DNA of 64,000 bases, taken from contig CAJMQS010000003.1 of the NCBI GenBank assembly GCA_905215645.1, positions 56,026-120,025 on the forward strand, in the 5' to 3' direction. Made by a program: the position numbers and the translations under genes. Positions 1 to 7,667 of the stretch are shown here, in pieces. The notes beneath the pieces are model-generated. The model was not told the origin of the DNA. It saw only the letters and a program-made list of their open reading frames with translations, and ran no database searches. Source of the stretch: an uncultured bacterium. GTDB lineage: Bacteria > Bacillota > Negativicutes > Acidaminococcales > Acidaminococcaceae. The stretch's first letter is position 1, and every line of letters starts with the position of its first letter.

Positions 1-600
1 AAGAAAGACTTCATGCTCCGCTTCCTGTGCATATCGGATCAGCCGATTCCCGTCGGATAGATTTACGCATAGGACAGGGATTTGCAGCAGCATAAGGGAA
101 GAATCAAGATCCGGTGTACCCCATACGGAACTCACGGTGTCTTCATGGATCTCTGTTTCTGGAGAATCCCAAATTTGGATCCAAGCCAGAGCTCCTGCTT
201 TTTCCAGCTGTTTGGCATAGCGTTCGTCAAAACCATGGCTGAGGACGACTTTCCCTTTCATCCCTGCGATCCTTCTGGATTTTTCTAAAGGAGTCAATTG
301 CTTCTTCCAGTGTGAATCATCATAGACCAGTTCCCCTTTCAGTCCTTCCGGCAAATTCAAAGAAAAGGAACGGGGTCTCGACCGGATGACCTTTCCATCC
401 TGGAGCTGGAGCATACTGCTGATCGGATTTGACAGATACTCCTGGAATCGATAAATTTCCACTGGGACGCCATCCTTCTGCAGTACATCCGTCATATATT
501 CCACAGCTTGATGGGCTCCCTGACTGCCTGATAATTTTTCAAATCCGCTGAGATACCTGACATGCTGCATCAAGTTCTCTGCAGAGATCTTCCCTTTCAT
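1..600 (-). CDS. M28-like peptidase, N-terminal part (runs off window edge)
   Basis: An open frame of 200 codons starts at 600 and reaches base 1 without a stop, so only the N-terminal part is visible. Its start follows GGAGG a few bases upstream. The protein begins MKGKISAENLMQHVRYLSGF and continues with features of the non-catalytic front half of M28 metallopeptidases: a helix with GSQGAHQAVEYM (compare the 'GSxGxxxAxxYI' opening of that family), then a PA-like insert with MKGKVVLSHGF and GALAWIQIW. The zinc ligands would lie beyond the window, so activity cannot be judged. It is divergent from a LysR-type regulator, which often controls its divergent neighbour. The family call rests on motif memory; a related PA-domain peptidase is possible. 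Confidence 0.6.
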   Translation of the reverse strand, partial: MKGKISAENLMQHVRYLSGFEKLSGSQGAHQAVEYMTDVLQKDGVPVEIYRFQEYLSNPISSMLQLQDGKVIRSRPRSFSLNLPEGLKGELVYDDSHWKKQLTPLEKSRRIAGMKGKVVLSHGFDERYAKQLEKAGALAWIQIWDSPETEIHEDTVSSVWGTPDLDSSLMLLQIPVLCVNLSDGNRLIRYAQEAEHEVFL

Positions 601-636
601 CCTCTATGCCTCCTTATATGAATTCTCAGTGTTTTC

Positions 637-665
637 TTGTTTTTTATTATAGACTGTTTTATAAT
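637..665 (+). promoter_or_regulatory. Promoter of the LysR-type regulator gene
   Basis: TTGTTT (637-642) and TATAAT (660-665) are separated by 17 bp, about 60 bp before the start codon. A minus-strand TATAAT (646-651) that could serve the peptidase gene overlaps it, so the two promoters lie face to face, a layout usual for LysR-type divergent pairs. Confidence 0.55.
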
Positions 666-692
666 TAGTTCCAGACAAATATTTTTAATATA

Positions 693-713
693 AAATTAGT
701 TATTTTCTAATTT
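693..713. promoter_or_regulatory. Inverted repeat next to the LysR gene start (possible operator)
   Basis: AAATTAG (693-699) and CTAATTT (707-713) form a perfect 7-bp inverted repeat with a 7-bp spacer, directly before the AGGAG ribosome-binding site. LysR-type proteins bind interrupted AT-rich dyads, so an autoregulatory site is plausible; binding by this regulator is inferred. Confidence 0.35.
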
Positions 714-724
714 AGGAGACGGAA

Positions 725-1636
725 ATGGAACTTCGAGAACAGCATTATGTCCTAGCCCTAGGAAAATACCGCAGCATAAAAAAAGCTGCAGAAGCGCTGC
801 ATGTTACACCTCCTACTCTCAGCGTCTTTTTGAGCACTCTGGAACGTCAACTAGGCACAAAACTTTTTGACCGACTGGGCAAGACTTTTGTTCCCACCAC
901 TGCAGGGACCCTCTACTTAGAGACAGCTGAAAAAATGGTCCATTTAGAAGAAGACTATCAAGCATGCATGGGAGACCTGCTCAAAGGCATCACGGGAAAA
1001 ATTGAATTTGGTATCCATCTGCGCCGGACTTCCTGGCTCCTGCCTCCAGTCCTCCATCAATTTATGAAAGAATATCCCCAAGTGGAAGTCCTGACCCACG
1101 AACTGCCTTCCGAACCGGCCTATCAGGGACTGTTCCATGGCCAACTGGATTTCATCATTGCCAATACAAAAAAAGAGCAGCTCATCCTTCACTATGAGCC
1201 GCTTTATGAAGATTATCTGGATGTCGTACTGCCAGCTGGGCATCCGGCCTGCCAGCAAGCCAAAGAACTTTCTCCCGGTGTTTTCTGGCTGGACCTTGCC
1301 TTGCTGCAGGATGAATGTTTCATCCTGCAGCTGCCGGAACAATCCTCTCGGGTCTATACGGATACATTCTTACAGCAGGCAGGGATCACGCCCCGCCGGA
1401 GCATCATCCTTTCCAATTTGGAAACAGCTTCCCAGATGGCTGCTGAAGGCATGGGGATTGCCTTTAATTTCGAACAGTACATCCGCCACTTTTCCTATAC
1501 AAAAGAAGTACGGTACTTCCGGATTGGAAATTGCCAGAGCATCCCTTATTCCATCGTTACACGGAAAGACAAATATCTGCCGGGCTACACCAAAAGGCTG
1601 ATCCAGCTGTTCATGGATTCTGTCCAGCAAAATTAA
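725..1636 (+). CDS. LysR-family transcriptional regulator
   Basis: This 303-residue protein has the usual LysR length. Residues 1-60 form the winged helix-turn-helix (YVLALGKYRSIKKAAEALHV, then TPPTLSVFLSTLERQLGTKLF and FVPTTAG), and residues about 90-295 form the periplasmic-binding-protein-like effector domain (GKIEFGIHLRRTSWLLPPVL; later ASQMAAEGMGIAF). The start is supported by AGGAG seven bases upstream. It is divergent from the M28-like peptidase at 1-600, its likely target besides itself. The effector cannot be inferred. The gene ends at a bidirectional terminator shared with the convergent autotransporter gene. Confidence 0.9.
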   Translation: MELREQHYVLALGKYRSIKKAAEALHVTPPTLSVFLSTLERQLGTKLFDRLGKTFVPTTAGTLYLETAEKMVHLEEDYQACMGDLLKGITGKIEFGIHLRRTSWLLPPVLHQFMKEYPQVEVLTHELPSEPAYQGLFHGQLDFIIANTKKEQLILHYEPLYEDYLDVVLPAGHPACQQAKELSPGVFWLDLALLQDECFILQLPEQSSRVYTDTFLQQAGITPRRSIILSNLETASQMAAEGMGIAFNFEQYIRHFSYTKEVRYFRIGNCQSIPYSIVTRKDKYLPGYTKRLIQLFMDSVQQN

Positions 1637-1637
1637 T

Positions 1638-1673
1638 AGGAAGGGGCTGCTGCCTGTGCAACAGCCCCTTCCT
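1638..1673. terminator. Bidirectional terminator between LysR and autotransporter genes
   Basis: A 12-bp stem (1638-1649 with 1662-1673) containing GGGGCTG/CAGCCCC is followed by GTTTT. It lies between convergent genes and belongs to the recurrent GGGGCTG-type terminators of this genome. Confidence 0.75.
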
Positions 1674-1676
1674 GTT

Positions 1677-4600
1677 TTACTTTTCTTCCTGTTGGATCCG
1701 GGATCCATAAACATCCCGATATTCTTTTTTCTCTTTGCTCTCTTTGCTGTTGACCCGGACCCGTTCCACTTTGTGCCGATCATTGTCCTTCCCGGAGATT
1801 CTGTCCACCCGGAACCGTTCAGCTTCCTGGACCTGGGTCAGTTCTGGTTTGAATTCTTCTACCGATTTGGCCATGCCTGCATCCACCGGAGCTCCATTCT
1901 GCAGTGCCCGATAGATGATGGCAGCATATTCGTACCGGGTCATGGTCCGGTCTCCTTTGAATTCTCCATCTGGATACCCTTCCAGATAGCCCTGTTCCCT
2001 GAGGCCCTCCACATACTGGTACGCCCAGTGGGTTTCCGGCACATCGCTGAACTTCCCCTCCATTGGCTTAGCCGCCGGTGTTCCCTGGAGTTTCAGGGTC
2101 TGGAGGATCTGGGCATTCTGGTTCTTCAGCATTTCCACAGTGGCCCGCAGATCGATGATCTCTTTGGCCATGGCCACTTTGGACCGGGTCACATGGTTGT
2201 GCTGTCCCAGCTTGAAAGTGACCCCGGCATTGACCATATTCTCGCCTCCGCCAAAGCTGCCTCCCACACTGATCAGGGTGTCTTCAGAAGGCCGATAGAA
2301 GGCTCCGATGGCGGCTGCATGAGCGTCCTTGTAATTGCCATATCCGGCAGCAAAATCCCATTTATCATCGGGATCGAAATCCTGGGGGTGGAGGGCCGCC
2401 AAGGCAGCTGCGCCGGCTCCTACCCGGTTCAGCCGGCTGCCCAGCTTGTTCACAGAGCTTCCCAGGTTCCGGATATCCCCCGCATTCTTTTCCACGGCCT
2501 GATTGGTCCGATACAGCTGTCCTCCGTTGACGGCTTCCTTAGAGCCTTCTGCCACGGACCCATCTCCCACATTTTTGATGACAGTACTGCTGCCACCCTG
2601 GTTCAGGGTAATGGAGCTGTGGGAGTCGTCATCGTAAGAAACCACATTGGCCGTCACGGCTTTCAGCTGGTCCTCCGTCGCCGCCTGGCCGGAAACGATC
2701 TGGGCCGGATCCCAGGTGGTATTCTGGAGTCCGCCGATGGTCCCGCTGTTTCCCTGGTTCAGCTGGATGCCTCCTACGGAAGCAGTCTGGGCCGTCACCG
2801 AATCCACCGTGATGTCCTTTTTCAGAGACACCTGATAGTTGGCTGCTTCCCCCGCTCCGGCCGTATTCTGGACGGAGATGTTGTCTCCGGCAGAGACAAT
2901 GGAATGTTTCCCGGCCTCTGCCGTTGCCTGATTCAAGGCTGAATCCAGCTTCCCGATGGCTACGGTCACCGTATCTCCGTTGGTGACCACTTTGCCCTGG
3001 GTCCCCGTGCCGCCGGCCACATAATTCAAATCGCCCACATCACTGGCTTTGGCCACATCGGTGATGATGACTTTTCCAGCCGCATTGCCGGCTTTGTCCA
3101 CCAAATCCAGGGCCACTCCCTGTACATTGCTGCCGGCCTGGTTTTGGACCGTACCCACCGCATATTCTCCGGCTTTGACATGGATATCTGAATCATTGGC
3201 TTCCGCTGCCTGGAGAGCCTGTTTCAGCTGGGCCACGTTCACTGCGTCCGTATCCTGGGTCCCTGCAGCTACACTGGTGATCTGCCGAGTCAGTTCCGTT
3301 CCCTTGCCCACTGACACAGCCGCTCCCGTTGCCACCCAAGTAGAAGAGGTAGCCGTGGAAGCCTGCCGGGTGGAGGGATCATACCCGGCAGCTCCAGCTT
3401 CCACCGCAGCCAGGGACCCGCTGCCCAGGGCCACACCTCCGGCCACTATGGCATTGGCATTGTGTCCCAGGACCACCACATTCTGCTGATCCGTGGTGGC
3501 CACGTTGTCTGCGGATCCGATCACCAGGCTGTTGGTGGCTCCGGAAAGGGTCCGGTTGTCCCCCAGCAGCAGGGCCGTATCCGTATCCTTGACGGTGTTG
3601 CCGGATCCGATGACGGACACATGCTGTACATTGGAAGCCGTATTCTTGTACCCGTTCACCATATTGTAGCGGCTGACAGAACCGCTAGTACCAGTCAAAG
3701 TATTGTTCACCCCAATGAGCTGAGAAGCCTGGGTGTAGTCGGCCGTATTGCCGCCCCCGATGGCCAGGGTGGCTCCGCCTTCCGACCGTTTCACCGCAGA
3801 AGCCAAGCCATCCACCATTTCATCCACCGTATCAAAGCCGCTGGAGGTAGAAATATCATAGATAGTTTTGATGGAATTGGTAATCTTGTTGCCGGCCCCG
3901 AAGAGCAGGGCTCCGTTGGCATTTTCCGCAATGTTGGCCACCCCCACGATGCTGTTGGCCACACCGCTGTTCCCACTATACCCTTTGGACCGGTTCTGGT
4001 TCAGGGAACCAATCAGATTGGATCCCATGTTCTGGGAACCATAAGAAAAGCTATTCCAACCGCCACTGCCGTCGAAATCCCCGGTATTGATGGAATAGGA
4101 TCCCACAATAGTCGCCATCAGGCCTTTGTTGTAGGAATTGCTCCCGATGGTGGTCATATCGATGATGTAAGCAGATGTATTATCCACCGTAGTTCCACCC
4201 ATGGTCAGGCCCTGCATGGTATGGGAACCGATTTCCACACTCCCTGTCCGGGCAAAAGAATTGGTACCCACAGCAATCCCGCCGGGCAGCCGATCCAGGG
4301 CATCCGAACCAGCTTTGGGGCTGTTGGACCCATTCCAGCTGCCCTTGTTGAAGCTGAATTGATATTCTTGCTGTCCGGTTCCATTCAGCACATAAGCATT
4401 CCGTCCCATGGCGATACTGGTCAAGGCATACCCATTGGACGCAATCCTGGCCGTATCCCCGATGGCAATGCTGCCTGTCCCATCCGAATTGGCCCCGGAG
4501 CCAATGGCCACGGCCCCAGCCGTCGTTGCCCGGGCACTCCCCCCTATGGCAATACTTCCCTTATAATTGGTAAAACTGTTGGTGCCGATGCTCACCCCAT

Positions 4601-7166
4601 TCTCCCCGTGGCTTTGGGCATTATATCCCAGAGCCATAGATCCAATGTTATTGCTGGAAGACCGGCTGCCCAGAGCCACGCCCTTTTCCTTATGTACTTT
4701 GGCATTGTAGCCCACCGCAGTGCCTTCTTCTCCAACGTCTGCTACGGTAGCATTGATCCCGGCTGCCAAGGAATTCTTCCCACCGGCTCCCGCCGTTGCA
4801 CTGGCAGCTCCCTTATTGTTGAAAAGAGGTGACGCAGCCGTTCCCGTTGCATTGGTATGGAAATAAGTGGCACCATCTGCAGAGACCTGTAGGGCCAGCC
4901 CTTTCAGCTGGGCTACGTTCACCGCATCCGTATCCTGAGTCCCGGCAGCCACACTGGTAATCTGCCGGGTCACAGAAGCCCCATTTCCCAGGGACAGAGC
5001 GCCTCGGTTAGCCACCCAGACCGAATTGGTATTCGTAGAGGCCTTCCCTGTAGCAAAATCCCATCCGGCTGTTCCGGCAGCCCGATTCCCTACAGCGTTG
5101 GTGCCCAAGGCGATCCCGCTATCCACGCTGACAGAAGCCCCATTCCCGATGGCTACGCCTTGCGTTCCAGTGGCAGAAGTGTTGGCTCCATTTCCCATCA
5201 CGATGGCATTCATTGCCTGGGCATTGGTATTCACCCCTATGGCGATACCGTTTTCGGCCGCTGCCTGTACTTTAGCGCTGACCCCGATAGCAACGGAATT
5301 TTTTCCAGCAGCACCAGCGGTGGCACTGACAGCCCCTTTATTATTAGGCACCAGGGTGGCCGCTGCATTGGTTCCATTCACATGGACATAGGAATCTGTG
5401 GCATTCTTCAGCTGGGCCACGTTTACCGCGTCCGTATCCTGTGTCCCTGCGGCTACGCTGGTGATCTGCCGAGTCACATATACTCCATTCCCCAGGGACA
5501 GGGCTCCCCGATTGGCAATCCAAGTTCCGCTGGTATTGGCGGAAGCTTTGCCAGCAGCAAAATCCCATCCGGCTGTACCAGCAGCCCGATTCCCTACAGC
5601 ATTGGCACCTAGGGCAATCCCGCTGTCCACGCTGACAGAAGTTCCGTTCCCGATGGCCACGCCCTGCGTACCAGCAGCAGAAGTGTTGGCACCATTTCCC
5701 ATCACAATGGAGTTCAGAGCCTGAGCATTGGTATTCACCCCTATAGCGATGCCGTTTTCGGCCGTTGCCTGCACTTTGGCGTTAACCCCGATAGCTGCTG
5801 AATTTTTACCAGCAGCGCCAGCGGTGGCGCTGACTGCCCCTTTATTGTTGGACACCAGAGTACCGGTTGCATTGGTTCCATTCACATGGACATAGGAATC
5901 TGTGGCATTCTTCAGCTGGGCCACGTTCACCGCATCCGTATCCTGACTGCCGGCGGCTACGCTGGTGATCTGCCGGGTCACAGAAGCCCCGTTCCCAAGA
6001 GAGAGGGCTCCCTGCTTGCTCACCCAGGTACCGCTAGTGTTGACGGAAACTTTGCCCGTGGCAAAATCCCATCCGGCTTCACCGGCAGTCCGATTTCCCA
6101 CTGTACTCTGCCCTAAGGCAATGCCGCCTTCTACAGAAACTGACGCCCCATTTCCCAACGCCAGGGAATTTTTAGCTTGAGCATTGGTATTGATTCCGAT
6201 GGCAATGCTGTTTTCGGCTGCAGTCTGGGTCTTTGCCCCAGTTCCCAATGCCAGAGAATTCTTGGCCATAACAGAAGCACCATTCCCCAAGGCAACGCTG
6301 TTGCTGGCATCCACTTCCCCGTTAAAAGCTGCCGTAACGGCTCCTGTAACAGGATCTACCGTCACGGCGGCCCCTGTATTGCTCACCCCAGCTCGGGAAT
6401 TCTGCCCGATGACGACCGCATTGGCAGAAGTGGATCCGACTGCATTGTTATACCCTGCAGTCAGAGAATTTTGTCCACCCGTCTTGTTGGTGGAACCCAC
6501 TGCTACAGACCGGCTTCCCGTACTTACATTGTTGTCCCCCAAAGACAAGGAATTGGAGCCGCCTGCTTTGTTGGACAGTCCAAAGACATAGGCAGCCGTC
6601 CCGGAAACTGTATTGGAAGATCCAACAGCATAGGCTGAATCTCCACCCAGCAGATTTTTGCTGCCAAAGGCAAATCCATTGTTTTTCAGGATCTTGTTCT
6701 CAATCCCAGCCCCGACCGTTCTCAGTCCCTGGGTCTCATTTCCTTTGCCAAAAAGAAAACTTTCCCCGTCAGTGGCATTATTGCTGATGCCAAAAGATCC
6801 GGAACCGCTGCCCACGGTAGTATTCCCGATTCCTATAGCCATAGTATTATTGGTTTTGGCTGTGTTGTTCGTACCCAGGGCCAGGGCATTATCTCCTTCC
6901 GCTTTTCCATTGCTCCCAATGGCCACTGCAGTCGTTTTACTGGCTGAAGACCCCGTCCCTATGGCTATGCCGGGACCTTCTCCCGCTGGATTGACAGCCG
7001 GTGCAGCCCAGTTTGTACCCATCGGCACCAGTAAAGAAGCACCCAGGATTCCAGCAGCCACACAAGCTCTGCTCTTTTTTCCCCCTCTATGATTTTTGGC
7101 CAGTTCCGACACCACCACATAACAGTTCTTTGCGCGGCTCCAAATCACCTTATAGATTTTATTCAC
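1677..7166 (-). CDS. Giant trimeric autotransporter adhesin (YadA type) with C-terminal SLH domain
   Basis: A 1829-residue surface adhesin. The GTG start at 7166 has AGGAG eight bases upstream and opens with NKIYKVIWSRAKNCYVVVSE, a textbook extended signal peptide region of trimeric autotransporters; in-frame codons upstream of it overlap the promoter and are not coding. Residues about 60-1450 are head repeats of the form xAIGxxAxA/NSLALG, interrupted by connector motifs TRQITSVAAGTQDTDAVNVAQL. Residues about 1575-1650 form the YadA membrane anchor (GAAALAAL, WDFAAGYGNYK, SVGGSFG). Unlike standard family members the protein continues: a coiled coil (about 1655-1690), one SLH domain (about 1702-1757, FSDVPETHWAYQYVEGL and GYPDGEFKGDRTMTRYEYA), and a highly charged Lys/Glu/Arg tail. 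The barrel's C-terminus faces the periplasm, so the SLH domain should tether it to peptidoglycan. It stands alone with its own promoter and terminator. Confidence 0.92.
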   Translation of the reverse strand: MNKIYKVIWSRAKNCYVVVSELAKNHRGGKKSRACVAAGILGASLLVPMGTNWAAPAVNPAGEGPGIAIGTGSSASKTTAVAIGSNGKAEGDNALALGTNNTAKTNNTMAIGIGNTTVGSGSGSFGISNNATDGESFLFGKGNETQGLRTVGAGIENKILKNNGFAFGSKNLLGGDSAYAVGSSNTVSGTAAYVFGLSNKAGGSNSLSLGDNNVSTGSRSVAVGSTNKTGGQNSLTAGYNNAVGSTSANAVVIGQNSRAGVSNTGAAVTVDPVTGAVTAAFNGEVDASNSVALGNGASVMAKNSLALGTGAKTQTAAENSIAIGINTNAQAKNSLALGNGASVSVEGGIALGQSTVGNRTAGEAGWDFATGKVSVNTSGTWVSKQGALSLGNGASVTRQITSVAAGSQDTDAVNVAQLKNATDSYVHVNGTNATGTLVSNNKGAVSATAGAAGKNSAAIGVNAKVQATAENGIAIGVNTNAQALNSIVMGNGANTSAAGTQGVAIGNGTSVSVDSGIALGANAVGNRAAGTAGWDFAAGKASANTSGTWIANRGALSLGNGVYVTRQITSVAAGTQDTDAVNVAQLKNATDSYVHVNGTNAAATLVPNNKGAVSATAGAAGKNSVAIGVSAKVQAAAENGIAIGVNTNAQAMNAIVMGNGANTSATGTQGVAIGNGASVSVDSGIALGTNAVGNRAAGTAGWDFATGKASTNTNSVWVANRGALSLGNGASVTRQITSVAAGTQDTDAVNVAQLKGLALQVSADGATYFHTNATGTAASPLFNNKGAASATAGAGGKNSLAAGINATVADVGEEGTAVGYNAKVHKEKGVALGSRSSSNNIGSMALGYNAQSHGENGVSIGTNSFTNYKGSIAIGGSARATTAGAVAIGSGANSDGTGSIAIGDTARIASNGYALTSIAMGRNAYVLNGTGQQEYQFSFNKGSWNGSNSPKAGSDALDRLPGGIAVGTNSFARTGSVEIGSHTMQGLTMGGTTVDNTSAYIIDMTTIGSNSYNKGLMATIVGSYSINTGDFDGSGGWNSFSYGSQNMGSNLIGSLNQNRSKGYSGNSGVANSIVGVANIAENANGALLFGAGNKITNSIKTIYDISTSSGFDTVDEMVDGLASAVKRSEGGATLAIGGGNTADYTQASQLIGVNNTLTGTSGSVSRYNMVNGYKNTASNVQHVSVIGSGNTVKDTDTALLLGDNRTLSGATNSLVIGSADNVATTDQQNVVVLGHNANAIVAGGVALGSGSLAAVEAGAAGYDPSTRQASTATSSTWVATGAAVSVGKGTELTRQITSVAAGTQDTDAVNVAQLKQALQAAEANDSDIHVKAGEYAVGTVQNQAGSNVQGVALDLVDKAGNAAGKVIITDVAKASDVGDLNYVAGGTGTQGKVVTNGDTVTVAIGKLDSALNQATAEAGKHSIVSAGDNISVQNTAGAGEAANYQVSLKKDITVDSVTAQTASVGGIQLNQGNSGTIGGLQNTTWDPAQIVSGQAATEDQLKAVTANVVSYDDDSHSSITLNQGGSSTVIKNVGDGSVAEGSKEAVNGGQLYRTNQAVEKNAGDIRNLGSSVNKLGSRLNRVGAGAAALAALHPQDFDPDDKWDFAAGYGNYKDAHAAAIGAFYRPSEDTLISVGGSFGGGENMVNAGVTFKLGQHNHVTRSKVAMAKEIIDLRATVEMLKNQNAQILQTLKLQGTPAAKPMEGKFSDVPETHWAYQYVEGLREQGYLEGYPDGEFKGDRTMTRYEYAAIIYRALQNGAPVDAGMAKSVEEFKPELTQVQEAERFRVDRISGKDNDRHKVERVRVNSKESKEKKEYRDVYGSRIQQEEK
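4904..6180 (-). repeat. Tandem 504-bp (168-residue) repeats inside the autotransporter gene
   Basis: The connector-plus-head block recurs with a period of about 504 bp: copies of the DAVNVAQL connector lie at about 4904-4974, 5408-5478 and 5911-5982. Two complete units (4904-5407, 5408-5911) and a partial third (to 6180) are nearly identical at the protein level. A further, diverged connector lies at 3222-3293. Such in-frame repeats can expand or contract by recombination. Confidence 0.85.
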
Positions 7167-7292
7167 AACAAGCTCCTTTCTCCATACTACTACTTTTATG
7201 TAATTGCAGTAAAAGGCGAACAAAAACCATTGATTCCTTTTCTTCCCGCTCCTTTCCGGCCATTTTTTCATTTTCCCTTTGAAGTCGCCAGT

Positions 7293-7321
7293 ATTATAGT
7301 ATATGGCTTTTATCATTACAA
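7293..7321 (-). promoter_or_regulatory. Promoter of the autotransporter gene
   Basis: On the minus strand TTGTAA (7316-7321) and TATAAT (7293-7298) are spaced by exactly 17 bp. Transcription would start near 7286, giving a 5' untranslated region of about 120 nt before the GTG at 7166. Confidence 0.7.
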
Positions 7322-7331
7322 CTTAAATATT

Positions 7332-7347
7332 TGTAAATATGTTTACA
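7332..7347. promoter_or_regulatory. Palindrome upstream of the autotransporter promoter
   Basis: TGTAAATATGTTTACA is a 6-4-6 palindrome ending 10 bp upstream of the -35 hexamer of the autotransporter promoter, a fitting position for a regulator. It also overlaps a plus-strand promoter-like pair (TTGTAA 7331-7336, TATAAT 7353-7358, spacer 16). No regulator is identified. Confidence 0.35.
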
Positions 7348-7573
7348 TTCGGTATAATCACATATATTGACTTTCTAGCCGATTCTGCTCCAATTTTTTA
7401 TAAAAAGCCTGTCTCTTCCGCCCTTTTCCCCAAGTATCTGTCCATACTTCATTTATTTTTTACAATTCCATAAGAAAAAATTTTGTGAAAGAATTCACAT
7501 TTTTACAGTGGGGCGGCTGTGTTTTTTCCTTGCAGTATTTTTCCTGCTGCCTTTTCCTTTGGGCTTTCTCCAC

Positions 7574-7622
7574 AAAAAAAGGGATGCAGACACCTTCCAA
7601 AAGATGTCTGCATCCCTTTTTT
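7574..7622. terminator. Terminator downstream of the acyl-CoA ligase gene (bidirectional)
   Basis: A 12-bp stem (7581-7592 with 7605-7616, GGGATGCAGACA) is flanked by seven A on the left and six T on the right, so it can stop transcription in both directions. It closes the bioY operon on the minus strand. Confidence 0.85.
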
Positions 7623-7667
7623 CATTTTCACATCTGTCTGTTCTGGATTCTATCTACCAGTCTATTT

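Larger units (their letters stand above)
7331..7622 (+). ncRNA. Possible plus-strand small RNA in the gap upstream of the autotransporter
   Basis: The stretch 7322-7667 has no convincing gene. On the plus strand TTGTAA (7331-7336), a 16-bp spacer and TATAAT (7353-7358) resemble a promoter, and a strong hairpin with six T residues ends at 7622. A transcript of about 255 nt would result. A translation starting at 7485 gives an unconvincing hydrophobic peptide. This is inference from promoter and terminator only. Confidence 0.25.

Noticed and set aside
1656..2942. Long plus-strand frame (428 codons) opposite the autotransporter 3' end, and similar frames at 3462-4832 and 6177-6638
   Set aside because: They mirror the repetitive, GC-rich codons of the autotransporter, lack ribosome-binding sites and give low-complexity products.
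4904..6180. Regular repeats as a CRISPR array
   Set aside because: The period is 504 bp, the repeats are coding and in frame, and no spacers or cas genes are present.
7167..7316. Fifty in-frame codons upstream of the autotransporter GTG start
   Set aside because: They include the -35/-10 promoter elements, and the signal peptide begins exactly at the GTG with its own ribosome-binding site.
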